Shown in pieces: positions 52,579 through 60,436 of a stretch of DNA of 64,000 nt. The notes under the pieces are model-generated. The model searched no databases and was not told the DNA's origin. It saw only the letters and a list, made by a program, of their open reading frames with translations. The first letter of the stretch is position 1. Every line of letters begins with the position of its first letter. The stretch comes from Myxococcota bacterium. Lineage in GTDB: Bacteria; Myxococcota_A; Bradymonadia; UBA7976; UBA1532. The stretch spans positions 124,001 through 188,000 of the forward strand of contig CAUJDF010000042.1 of assembly GCA_963169045.1 (NCBI GenBank), written 5' to 3'. The translations under genes were made by a program, and so were the position numbers.

Positions 52579-53613
52579 ATGAGCGCTCGCTTGTACGTCC
52601 TGGTGGGTTTGTTCGCCGCGGGCTGCGCGGACGGCGGACCCGAGGAAGGCGAAGACCACGGCACGTTCCAGGAGAAGATCGTCGGCGGGCGCGCGGAGGG
52701 CGGCTTCCCCGCCGTCGGCGCGCTGCTGTCCGCCGACGGCTCGCTGTGCACCGCGACGGTGATCGCGCCGCGCTGGATCCTCACCGCGGCGCACTGCTTC
52801 GAGGGCGGCGGCGCCTACACGTTCTCGCTCGGCCCGACCATCGACAGCCCGACGCGGCGCATCGCGGTCACCGCCGCCGCGGTGCATCCGCGCTACGACG
52901 CGCGCACGATCGCCAACGACATCGCGCTCGCGCAGCTCGCCGGGGACGCGGGCGTGCCGGCGGCGGCGCTCGGCGAGAGCCTGCGCGCCGGCGACGTGCT
53001 CACCTTCGTCGGCTACGGCCTCACCTCCGGGTTCGGCACGCGCATGGGGGAGAAGCGCTCCGTCGAGATGCCCGTCCAGAGCCTCACGGCGACCACGTTC
53101 CGCTACGCCGTCCGCAACCGGAACACGTGCGGCGGCGACTCGGGCGGGCCGGCGTTCCTCGACGTGGCCGGCGTGCCGCGGGTCGTCGGCGTGACGTCCT
53201 ACGGCGACCAGGCGTGCCGCAGCTTCGGCGTCGACACGCGCGTCGACGCCTACCGCGACTGGATCGCCGAGGTGATCGGCGGCCCGGCGGCGCCCGCCGC
53301 CGATCCGTGCGGCGGCCTCGACTACCTCGGCGAGTGCGCCGGATCCGTGGCGCGCTGGTGCGACGACGGCCGCGTGCAGCAGTTCGACTGCGGCGGGGAG
53401 GGCCGGACCTGCGGCTGGATCGACGACCGCATCGGCCACTACTGCCAGGAGGCCCCGGCCGATCCGTGCGACGGCCTCGACTACCTCGGCCGCTGCCGCG
53501 GGAGCGTCGCCGAGTGGTGCGAGGACGGCGCCCTGCAGGCGGTCGACTGCGCCGACCACGGCCAGCGCTGCGGCTACGTGAACGCGAACGTCGGTTACTA
53601 CTGCCGCCGCTGA
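52579..53613 (+). CDS. Trypsin-like serine protease lipoprotein with two C-terminal Cys-repeat modules
   Basis: This protein is 344 residues from the ATG at 52579 with site GAGGGAGG. The lipobox is LFAAGC (Cys16). IVGG at 34-37 marks the zymogen cleavage point (QEK|IVGG). The triad is His72 (TAAHC), Asp114 (ANDIALAQL) and Ser188 (TCGGDSGGP). After the protease domain (about 258) come two repeats of about 42 residues (DPCGGLDYLGECAGSVARWC and DPCDGLDYLGRCRGSVAEWC) with four to five cysteines each. They are probably substrate- or wall-binding modules. It overlaps the convergent oxidoreductase gene by 16 bp. Confidence 0.92.
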   Translation: MSARLYVLVGLFAAGCADGGPEEGEDHGTFQEKIVGGRAEGGFPAVGALLSADGSLCTATVIAPRWILTAAHCFEGGGAYTFSLGPTIDSPTRRIAVTAAAVHPRYDARTIANDIALAQLAGDAGVPAAALGESLRAGDVLTFVGYGLTSGFGTRMGEKRSVEMPVQSLTATTFRYAVRNRNTCGGDSGGPAFLDVAGVPRVVGVTSYGDQACRSFGVDTRVDAYRDWIAEVIGGPAAPAADPCGGLDYLGECAGSVARWCDDGRVQQFDCGGEGRTCGWIDDRIGHYCQEAPADPCDGLDYLGRCRGSVAEWCEDGALQAVDCADHGQRCGYVNANVGYYCRR

Positions 53614-54731
53614 GGATCGGTCGGGCCCGTCGCTTCGATGGGGCGGGGCGCCTTCACCGGCGGGTAGTGGCGCGCGAGCTCGGGCCCGGGACGCCGCACG
53701 CGCTCCGGGAAGTCGCCGAGGCGGATGGGGCGGCGCTCGCGGGCGCTGCGGCAGGCCGCCTCGGCGATCATCACGTCGATGAGGCCCTCGTCGCCGTCCG
53801 GCTCGGGGTCCTCGCCCTTGCGCACGCAGTCGGCGAAGGCGTCGAGCTCGGGGGCGAACTGGTCGCCCGGCTCGAAGACGCGCTCCTCCGGCTCGCCGCG
53901 GCCCGAGAGCTGGTATCGCAGCGCGCCACCGTAGGCATAGGCGGAGTCGACCCGCAGCGCGCCCTCGGTGCCGAGCACGTGGTACAGCGCCACGCTCTGC
54001 GCGCCGAAGCTCACCGTGAACGTGGCGAGGCGCTCCTCCGGGAAGCGCAGCGACACGCTCACCGACTCCTCGACGGAGGCGAAACGCGGGTCGTCGGGGG
54101 GCGTGACCGTCGTCGCCGTGACCTCGACGGGCTCGGCGCGGAACAAGTACCGCGCGGCGTTGATGCAATACACGCCCATGTCGAACAGCACGCCGCCGCC
54201 CTTGTCGGCGCGCACGCGGATGTCACCGGCGCGCACGGGCATGGTGAAGGTCGAGGTGAAGAGGCGCGGGCGGCCGATGCGACCGCCGTTCACGATCGCG
54301 ACGGCGGCCATGTTGCACGGCTCGAAGTGCAGGCGGTACGCGGTCATGAGCCGCACGTCGTGCTCTTCGCAGGCGCGGATCATCTCGCGGCACTCGTCCT
54401 CGCGCGTGGCGAGCGGCTTCTCGCACAACACGTGGATGCCATGCCGCGCGGCGCACACCGTGTATTCGCGGTGCATGTCGTTCGGCAGCGCGATGTAGAC
54501 CGCGTCGAACAGACCGCTCCGGAGCGCCTCGTCGTACTCGGCATAGGCGAAGTGGTGCGCGACGCCGTGCCGACGGCCCAGCCGGGCGAGCTTCTCCGCG
54601 TCGCTCGAGACGAGCGCCGTGACCTCGGCGCGCTTCGTGTGGGCGAACGCCGGCAGCACCGCCACCTGCGCGATGTGGCCGAGGCCGACCACCGCGTAAC
54701 GGACCTTGCCTCGGCGGTGCTTGTGTCCCAT
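53598..54731 (-). CDS. Gfo/Idh/MocA-family oxidoreductase
   Basis: This protein is 377 residues from the ATG at 54731. The N-terminal Rossmann domain has VRYAVVGLGHIAQVAVLPAF (10-29). The conserved dehydrogenase motif GIHVLCEKPLATREDE contains the catalytic Lys of the EKP signature. The C-terminal half has the family alpha/beta fold, including GGGVLFDMGVYCINAAR. It would oxidise or epimerise a sugar or inositol with NAD(P). It is the last of three co-oriented genes with an alcohol dehydrogenase and an SRPBCC protein; the gap to the dehydrogenase is 5 bases. Confidence 0.92.
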   Translation of the reverse strand: MGHKHRRGKVRYAVVGLGHIAQVAVLPAFAHTKRAEVTALVSSDAEKLARLGRRHGVAHHFAYAEYDEALRSGLFDAVYIALPNDMHREYTVCAARHGIHVLCEKPLATREDECREMIRACEEHDVRLMTAYRLHFEPCNMAAVAIVNGGRIGRPRLFTSTFTMPVRAGDIRVRADKGGGVLFDMGVYCINAARYLFRAEPVEVTATTVTPPDDPRFASVEESVSVSLRFPEERLATFTVSFGAQSVALYHVLGTEGALRVDSAYAYGGALRYQLSGRGEPEERVFEPGDQFAPELDAFADCVRKGEDPEPDGDEGLIDVMIAEAACRSARERRPIRLGDFPERVRRPGPELARHYPPVKAPRPIEATGPTDPQRRQ

Positions 54732-54736
54732 GGGGG

Positions 54737-55909
54737 TCACTGCGGGTCGAGGACGATCTTCACACAGCCGTCGCGTTTCTCGTGGAAGAGCGCGTATGCC
54801 ATCGCGGCGTCGTCCAGGCGGAAGCGATGGCTGATGACGAAGCGCGCGTCGATCTCGCCCTTCGCCACGCGATCCAGCAGCGCGGGCACGTACTTGTGCA
54901 CGTGCGTCTGGCCCATGCGCAGCGTCAGGCCCTTCTGGAACGCCGCGCCGATGGGGAACTTGTCGACGAAGCCTCCGTACACGCCGGGGATCGAGACGGT
55001 CCCGCCCTTTCGGCACGCCAGGATGGCCTGACGCAGCGCGGCCGGCTGGTCCGTCCGCAGATGCACCGTCCGCTTCGCGCGGTCGAAGGCGCCCGCCAGG
55101 CCGAGCCCGTGGGCCTCCATGCCGACCGCGTCGATGCAGACGTCGGGGCCGCGCCCGCCGGTCATCTCGGCGAGCGCGTCGAGCACGTCGAACCGCGAGA
55201 AGTCGAGCGCCTCGGCGCGGCACTCGTCGTGGGCCATGTCGAGCCGCTCGGGCACCTCGTCGATGGCGATGACGCGTTCGGCCCCCAGGAGCCATGCGCA
55301 CTTGATGGCGAGCTGGCCGACGGGGCCGCAGCCCCAGACGGCGACCACGTCGCCGCGGCGGATGTCCGCCTGCTCCGCCGCCTGAAAGGCGGTGGGCAGG
55401 ATGTCGCCGAGGAACAGGACCTCTTCGTCGTCGAGGCCCCCGTCGTACTTGAAGCAGCCGCGATCGGCGTACGGCACGCGGACGTACTGCGCCTGCCCGC
55501 CGGCGTATCCGCCGGTCAGGTGCGACGACCCGAAGAGCCCGGCCGTGGCCTGGCCGTAGACGGCCCGGGCGGCGCGGGCCTCCGGGTTGGAGTTGTCGCA
55601 GAGCGAGTGCATCTCGCGCTTGCAGTAGAAGCAGTCGCCGCACGCGATCGCGAACGGCACGACCACCCGGTCGCCCCGCTTCAGGCCGCGGACCTCGGGG
55701 CCCGCCTCGACGACCTCGCCGACGAACTCGTGGCCGAGCACGTCGCCGCGGCGCATCGCCGGGACGTAACCGTCGTACAGGTGCAGGTCCGAGCCGCAGA
55801 TCGCCGACCGGGTGACGCGGACGATCGCGTCGCGCCCGTTGACGATCTCCGGGTCGGGCAGACGCTCGACCCGGACGTCGTGCCGGCCGAACCAGCACAC
55901 GGCCTTCAT
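54737..55909 (-). CDS. Zinc-dependent alcohol dehydrogenase
   Basis: This 390-residue protein has catalytic zinc ligands Cys38 (AICGSDLHLYDG) and His60-Glu61 (GHEFVGE). A structural zinc site has Cys90, Cys93, Cys96 and Cys104 (CGDCFYCKREMHSLC). The NAD-binding motif is VWGCGPVGQLAIK (about 190-202). Its closest relatives are formaldehyde/threonine-type dehydrogenases of the FDH-like group (LHLYDGYVP, CREMHSLCDNSNP). The ATG overlaps the SRPBCC stop, so translation is coupled. Such genes often sit beside DUF2892/SRPBCC proteins in stress-response operons. Confidence 0.94.
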   Translation of the reverse strand: MKAVCWFGRHDVRVERLPDPEIVNGRDAIVRVTRSAICGSDLHLYDGYVPAMRRGDVLGHEFVGEVVEAGPEVRGLKRGDRVVVPFAIACGDCFYCKREMHSLCDNSNPEARAARAVYGQATAGLFGSSHLTGGYAGGQAQYVRVPYADRGCFKYDGGLDDEEVLFLGDILPTAFQAAEQADIRRGDVVAVWGCGPVGQLAIKCAWLLGAERVIAIDEVPERLDMAHDECRAEALDFSRFDVLDALAEMTGGRGPDVCIDAVGMEAHGLGLAGAFDRAKRTVHLRTDQPAALRQAILACRKGGTVSIPGVYGGFVDKFPIGAAFQKGLTLRMGQTHVHKYVPALLDRVAKGEIDARFVISHRFRLDDAAMAYALFHEKRDGCVKIVLDPQ

Positions 55910-56964
55910 CAACGGCGCTCCTTGCCCTCGTCCTTCTTCTTCTTGTCGCCGGTGATGCCGCTGTTGGCGCCGCCGCTGCCGAGCACGCCGCCGCCGCTGC
56001 CGCCCTCGGTGCCGCCGCCGTAGGTGCCGCCCTCGCCGGGCACCCGCGTCGTGCCGCCGCCCATGCCGCCGACGTCGCCGCCGCGGCCGGTCGTGCCGCC
56101 GAGGCCGCCGCCATAGCCGCCGCCGTAGCCGCCGCCGCCGACGTTGCCGCCGTAGCCGCCGCTCGTGCCGAAGCCGGACTCCGTGCCGCGGCTCTCGCCG
56201 CCGAGGAACCGGCTGCCCTCGCCCTCGCGGCGCATGGCCGAGGTGGAGACCTCGCCGGTCTCGAGCAACTGCTTGAGGCGCGACAGGTCCGCGGCGATCT
56301 TGGTCTTCGTCGTCACGCGGAAGATCGGCGCCAGGAGCTGCGCGAGCTCGCGGCCGGGCGGGAGGAAGCGCATGCGCAGGTGCACCTCGGTGCCGCGCCC
56401 GCCGGGCGCCTCGACGAACTCGACGACGCCGTCGTTCGGCAGCCTCGTGCCCTCGACGGAGCGCCACGCGATGCGGCGGTTCTTCTGCTCGTCGGTCACG
56501 CGGCTGTCCCACTCCGCGCCGAAGCGGCCGAAGTGCGCGACCCAGTGGGTGATGCCGCCGCCGCGGTCCTCGACGTTCTCGATGAAGCCCATGAAGTTCG
56601 GGTGGTTCGAGAAGTCGCGCCAGTAGGCGTACACCTCCTCGATCGGCCGCTCGATGGTGATCGCGCGGTGCACCACGATCGGCTTCTGCGGCTGCGCGCC
56701 CGAGGTGTCGATGCCCGCGCGCTCGTAGATCGGGCAGTAGCCGGTCCCGGCGCGGTACAGCAGCAGGCCGCCGCCGGCCGCGGCGAGGATGCCGCCGAGC
56801 GAACGCTTCTTGAGGCCGTACATCACCAGGGCGCCGCCGAGCACGCCGTCGAGGATGCGCTCGTACTTGCCGACGTTCTGCTCCCGCTCCTTGCCGAAGG
56901 CGCGCGTCATCTGACGCTCGCCGCCCGATCCGCCACCCAAACCGCCTTCGAACGTCTCGTCCAT
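55909..56964 (-). CDS. DUF2892 plus SRPBCC (polyketide cyclase-like) protein with Gly-rich tail
   Basis: This 351-residue protein has a short N-terminal region and a DUF2892 helix pair (about 30-77, ILDGVLGGALVMYGLKK, GGILAAAGGGLLLYRAG). A START/SRPBCC domain follows (about 95-240; HRAITIERPIEEVYAYWRDF, FMGFIENVE, WDSRVTDEQ). The last about 110 residues are Gly-rich (GYGGGYGGGLGG) and end in a Lys cluster (KKKKDEGKERR). Members are induced in general stress regulons of several bacteria. The tail could bind nucleic acid or membrane, but that is unproven. It is the first gene of a three-gene operon. Confidence 0.9.
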   Translation of the reverse strand: MDETFEGGLGGGSGGERQMTRAFGKEREQNVGKYERILDGVLGGALVMYGLKKRSLGGILAAAGGGLLLYRAGTGYCPIYERAGIDTSGAQPQKPIVVHRAITIERPIEEVYAYWRDFSNHPNFMGFIENVEDRGGGITHWVAHFGRFGAEWDSRVTDEQKNRRIAWRSVEGTRLPNDGVVEFVEAPGGRGTEVHLRMRFLPPGRELAQLLAPIFRVTTKTKIAADLSRLKQLLETGEVSTSAMRREGEGSRFLGGESRGTESGFGTSGGYGGNVGGGGYGGGYGGGLGGTTGRGGDVGGMGGGTTRVPGEGGTYGGGTEGGSGGGVLGSGGANSGITGDKKKKDEGKERR

Positions 56965-57069
56965 AGATGCCTCCGGTGGGTACGCTCGTCCTGTCCTTCC
57001 TCACAGTCGACGGCGGTGGAAACTCGGGGGTTTCGCGAATCTCCGGTGGCACCTCCCTTGCTCTCCCCG

Positions 57070-59232
57070 ATGGCGATGGCACGCATCGATACCCATTGGG
57101 TGGAGGTGGATGGCGTCCCCGTTCACGCGCGCGTGACCCTCTCCCCCCGCCCCGGGCCCCCGATCGTGCTGGTGCACGGCCTCGTGGCGGCGAGCGCCCG
57201 GCTCTCCGACCTCGCCGAGCGGCTGGGGGCGAGCTTCCGCGTGTGGGCGCCCGACCTCCCCGGCTACGGCCCGTCGGGGGAGGCCGCCGAAGGCCCCGAC
57301 GTGGATCGCCTCGGGGACGCGCTCGCCGCGTGGATGCGCGCGGCGGCGCTCGAGCCGGCGGTGCTCATCGGTCACGCTTTCGGCTGCCAGATCGCCGTCG
57401 CCTGCGCGGCCCGCCACCCGCGGCGCGTGCATGCGCTCGTCCTGCAGGGGCCGACCATCGACGCCACGGCGCGCGGCATCCTGCCTCAGCTCGCGCGCCT
57501 GTTGCAGAACGCCCCGCAGGAGCCGGGGGCCCTCGCCGCGCTGCTCGAACAAGCCGATGCCGGCCTGCGACGGGCGTTGCGCTCCTTTCGGGCGGCCTTC
57601 GCCGACGCCATCGAGGAGCGGCTGCCCGGCGTCCGGGCGCCGACGCTCCTCATCACCGGCGAGCGCGATCCCATCGCGCCGCCGTCATGGGCGCGCGCGG
57701 TGGCGGCGAAGGCGCCCGACGGCGCGGTCGCGGTGGTGCCGGACGATCCGCGCGCGGCCGGGCAGACCGTCGAACGCATCGTGCGCGCGTTCGTCCTCGG
57801 CCGGTCCGTGCGCGACCTCGAGCCCGCCCACGCCGAGCCCCCGCGCTGGATCACCGCCTTCGATCCGAGCGCGGCGATGGCCCGCGCCACGTCGCGCATG
57901 TCGCGCGGCGACGACTTCCCCGACCTGGGCGTCGACGTGCGGTGGTCGGGCCTCCTGCCGGCGATCAACCGCGTGCCCGAAGCCGCGCGCGAGGGGGCCT
58001 TCCGCGCCGCCGGCTGGCTCACCGCGGTCGCGCCCGAGGACCTCGATCGCGTCGACGTCGACGACGCCTGCCGCTGGATCGCCGACAGCCACGTGCGCCG
58101 GGAACGGCCCATGGTGTTCGTCGGCAGCGCCAACGGCGCGCTCGTCCATCTGTTCGCCGCGCTCGACGCGCCCTGGCTGCCCCAGACCTTCCTCGTGGCG
58201 GCGCGCCTCGGCGGCGGCGATCCCGTCGACATGGTCGGACGCATGCACCGCGCGCGACCCGCCGCCGAGCGCCTGCTCGATCGCAACCCGCAGACCGTGC
58301 TGCATCACATGCACGATGCCAACTACGAGCATCTGTCGGTGCGACACACGAGCCACTTCCACCTCAAGCTGACGCGGCTCGGACCCGCCTACGAAGCCTA
58401 CCTGCGCGCGACGCTCCCCCCGGGCGGCACGATCGTCGTCGTCGACTGCCAGCAACGCTGGCCGCTCACACGCGTCGGGCCGCGGCACTGGTTCCAGGCG
58501 GGGGGCGTGGGCGGCCTCACGCCGGACGAGCATCGCGAGGGCGGCCCGCGCGTGGAGCGCTTCCTGCGCGCGCGCGGCATCGACCCCGCGCGCTGGCGCG
58601 CCCCCGGCGCCGATCTCGACGGCCCCGAGGCGCAGTGGGGGTTCGAGTCGGCGCTGCTCGACGACGTGCGGCGCTTCGCCGCCGAGCACGGCTTCCGCGT
58701 GCGCCGCCTCGTCTTCGAGCACCCGGCCGAACCGTCGCCGCTCGTCGCCGACCTCTACCGCGCCTGGCTGACCGAGCGCGGTCTGCATCCCGATCGGCTG
58801 CTGGTCGAGTCGTCGGTGGTCATCGAGCCGTGGTGGACGCTGCGCACCGGCGCCGTGCCCTTCTGGACGCACCGCCCCGTCGAGGGCGCGCTCGACGCCG
58901 TCGACGCGTACCTGCGGTCGCGCGATCCGTTCGAACGCATCGAGGTGATGCTGGCGTCTCCGGGCGTGGAGGCCGCCGGCCTCGCGCCCGTCGAGCGCTG
59001 GCGCGCCCTGTTCGCGCGGGCGCAGCGCGGCGGCGAGCTCATCGGGACGGACGAGCGCGCATTCCCCCGTGATTTCGCGGTGTTCCACCGCTACCACGAG
59101 GAGATTGCGCGCAAGATCCCCGAGCGCCATCCCCTGCCCGAGCCGCTGCCCTTCGAGCGCTTCGAGGCGCTGGTCGCGCGCGGCGGGCCGGTGCGCCTCG
59201 TCGAAGACGGACATCCGGATCGGCCGTCCTGA
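57070..59232 (+). CDS. Pseudo-alpha/beta-hydrolase fused to a large uncharacterised domain
   Basis: This protein is 720 residues (ATG 57070 or 57076, no clear ribosome site). Residues 1-245 are an alpha/beta-hydrolase: oxyanion strand IVLVHGLVA, DLPGYGPSG, nucleophile elbow GHAFG (101-105), and GERDPIAPP carrying the acid Asp200. The nucleophile Ser is replaced by Ala103, and the expected His after about residue 220 is missing (PDDPRAAGQTVER), so hydrolase activity is unlikely. Residues 260-720 form a second region, with WSGLLPAINRVPEAAREG, MVFVGSANGALVHLFAALD, HHMHDANYEHLSVRHTSHFH (His-rich) and WWTLRTGAVPFWTH. I do not recognise that region. It is monocistronic. Confidence 0.85.
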   Translation: MAMARIDTHWVEVDGVPVHARVTLSPRPGPPIVLVHGLVAASARLSDLAERLGASFRVWAPDLPGYGPSGEAAEGPDVDRLGDALAAWMRAAALEPAVLIGHAFGCQIAVACAARHPRRVHALVLQGPTIDATARGILPQLARLLQNAPQEPGALAALLEQADAGLRRALRSFRAAFADAIEERLPGVRAPTLLITGERDPIAPPSWARAVAAKAPDGAVAVVPDDPRAAGQTVERIVRAFVLGRSVRDLEPAHAEPPRWITAFDPSAAMARATSRMSRGDDFPDLGVDVRWSGLLPAINRVPEAAREGAFRAAGWLTAVAPEDLDRVDVDDACRWIADSHVRRERPMVFVGSANGALVHLFAALDAPWLPQTFLVAARLGGGDPVDMVGRMHRARPAAERLLDRNPQTVLHHMHDANYEHLSVRHTSHFHLKLTRLGPAYEAYLRATLPPGGTIVVVDCQQRWPLTRVGPRHWFQAGGVGGLTPDEHREGGPRVERFLRARGIDPARWRAPGADLDGPEAQWGFESALLDDVRRFAAEHGFRVRRLVFEHPAEPSPLVADLYRAWLTERGLHPDRLLVESSVVIEPWWTLRTGAVPFWTHRPVEGALDAVDAYLRSRDPFERIEVMLASPGVEAAGLAPVERWRALFARAQRGGELIGTDERAFPRDFAVFHRYHEEIARKIPERHPLPEPLPFERFEALVARGGPVRLVEDGHPDRPS

Positions 59233-59247
59233 GCGCCGCCGAGGGGG

Positions 59248-60405
59248 TCAGCGACCGGCCAGGCCGGCGGCGTGGAGGAGCCAGCCGGCCGCCGCGCCGC
59301 CGAGCACGAGCCAGGTCGAGTTGGGCTTGAACCGCACGAGCACGAGCGCGCTGACGAGCCCGAGGACCACCGTCGGCACATCGACGAGGGCCGCGTGCCC
59401 GAGCTGCGCGGTCACGACCGCCATCAGCGCGAGCGACGCGACGTTCACCCCGTCGAGCACCGCGCTCGCGATGGGCGACGCCCTCAGCTTCGGCACCAGC
59501 GGCCCGCTCAGCGCCACGAAGACGAAGGCGGGCAGGAAGATGCCGGCCGTGGCGACGAGCGAGCCTGCCGGCCCGGCGAGCACGTAGCCGATGAACGTCG
59601 CCGTGGTGAACACCGGGCCCGGCGTCACCTGCCCCACCGCGATGGCGTCGATGAGCTGCGCTTCGGTCAGCCAGCCGAGGCGCTCGACGAGGTCCGCGCG
59701 CAGGAACGCCAGCAGCACGTAGCCGCTGCCGAACAGCACCGACCCGATCTTCACGAAGACCCAGAAGAGCGACGAGAGCGTGAGGGTGGACGCCGCCGCC
59801 GCCGCGCCCGCGACGGGCAGGATGGGCGCGATCGCGTTGAGCGGGCCGCCGCGGCCGCCCGCGGCGTACCAGAGGCGCCTCCCCGCCACCGTGGCGGCGC
59901 CCGCCAGCAGGAGCACCAGGATCTCGTTCTGGCCGAGCAGCGCCGCGGCGGCCGCCAGCACCGCGAGCAGTCGAAGGCCGTTCGTGCGCGCCGCCTTCGG
60001 CGCCAGGCTCCAGATCGCCTGGACGACGACGCCGAGGATCACCGGCTTCACGCCGTACAGCAGCCAGCCCGCGGCGGGCACGGCCCCGTATCGCGCATAG
60101 GCCCACCCCAACGCCGCGGTCATGAGCATCGCCGGCACGATGAACGCGACGCCGGCCACGACGAGGCCCGACCACCGTCGGCGCTCGTAGCCGATGTGGA
60201 TGGCCATCTCCGTCGAGTTGGGGCCCGGGATCAGGTTCGTCGCGCCGAGCAGGTCGAGGAACCGTTCGTCGCTCAACCACTTGCGCCGGCGCACGACCTC
60301 ATCCTGCATCATCGCGATGTGCGCCGCCGGCCCACCGAACGCCGTCGCGCCGAGCCGGAAGAACAGCAGCGCGAGCTCGCGCAGCGAGGTGCGTTCGTCG
60401 GTCAT
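59248..60405 (-). CDS. chrA: ChrA-family chromate transporter
   Basis: This protein is 385 residues from the ATG at 60405. It has two homologous CHR halves, each with the conserved stretch: half 1 LFFRLGATAFGGPAAHIAMM with NLIPGPNSTEMAIHIGY, half 2 FVKIGSVLFGSGYVLLAFLR with VGQVTPGPVFTTATFIGY. About ten membrane helices. The family exports chromate using the membrane potential and may also move sulfate. It is a single gene. Confidence 0.92.
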   Translation of the reverse strand: MTDERTSLRELALLFFRLGATAFGGPAAHIAMMQDEVVRRRKWLSDERFLDLLGATNLIPGPNSTEMAIHIGYERRRWSGLVVAGVAFIVPAMLMTAALGWAYARYGAVPAAGWLLYGVKPVILGVVVQAIWSLAPKAARTNGLRLLAVLAAAAALLGQNEILVLLLAGAATVAGRRLWYAAGGRGGPLNAIAPILPVAGAAAAASTLTLSSLFWVFVKIGSVLFGSGYVLLAFLRADLVERLGWLTEAQLIDAIAVGQVTPGPVFTTATFIGYVLAGPAGSLVATAGIFLPAFVFVALSGPLVPKLRASPIASAVLDGVNVASLALMAVVTAQLGHAALVDVPTVVLGLVSALVLVRFKPNSTWLVLGGAAAGWLLHAAGLAGR

Positions 60406-60436
60406 GACGCTCGGATATCCGAATTCCGGGCGGGCG

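Noticed and set aside
57070..59232. Calling the protein an active alpha/beta hydrolase
   Set aside because: The nucleophile Ser is Ala and no catalytic His is found at the expected place.
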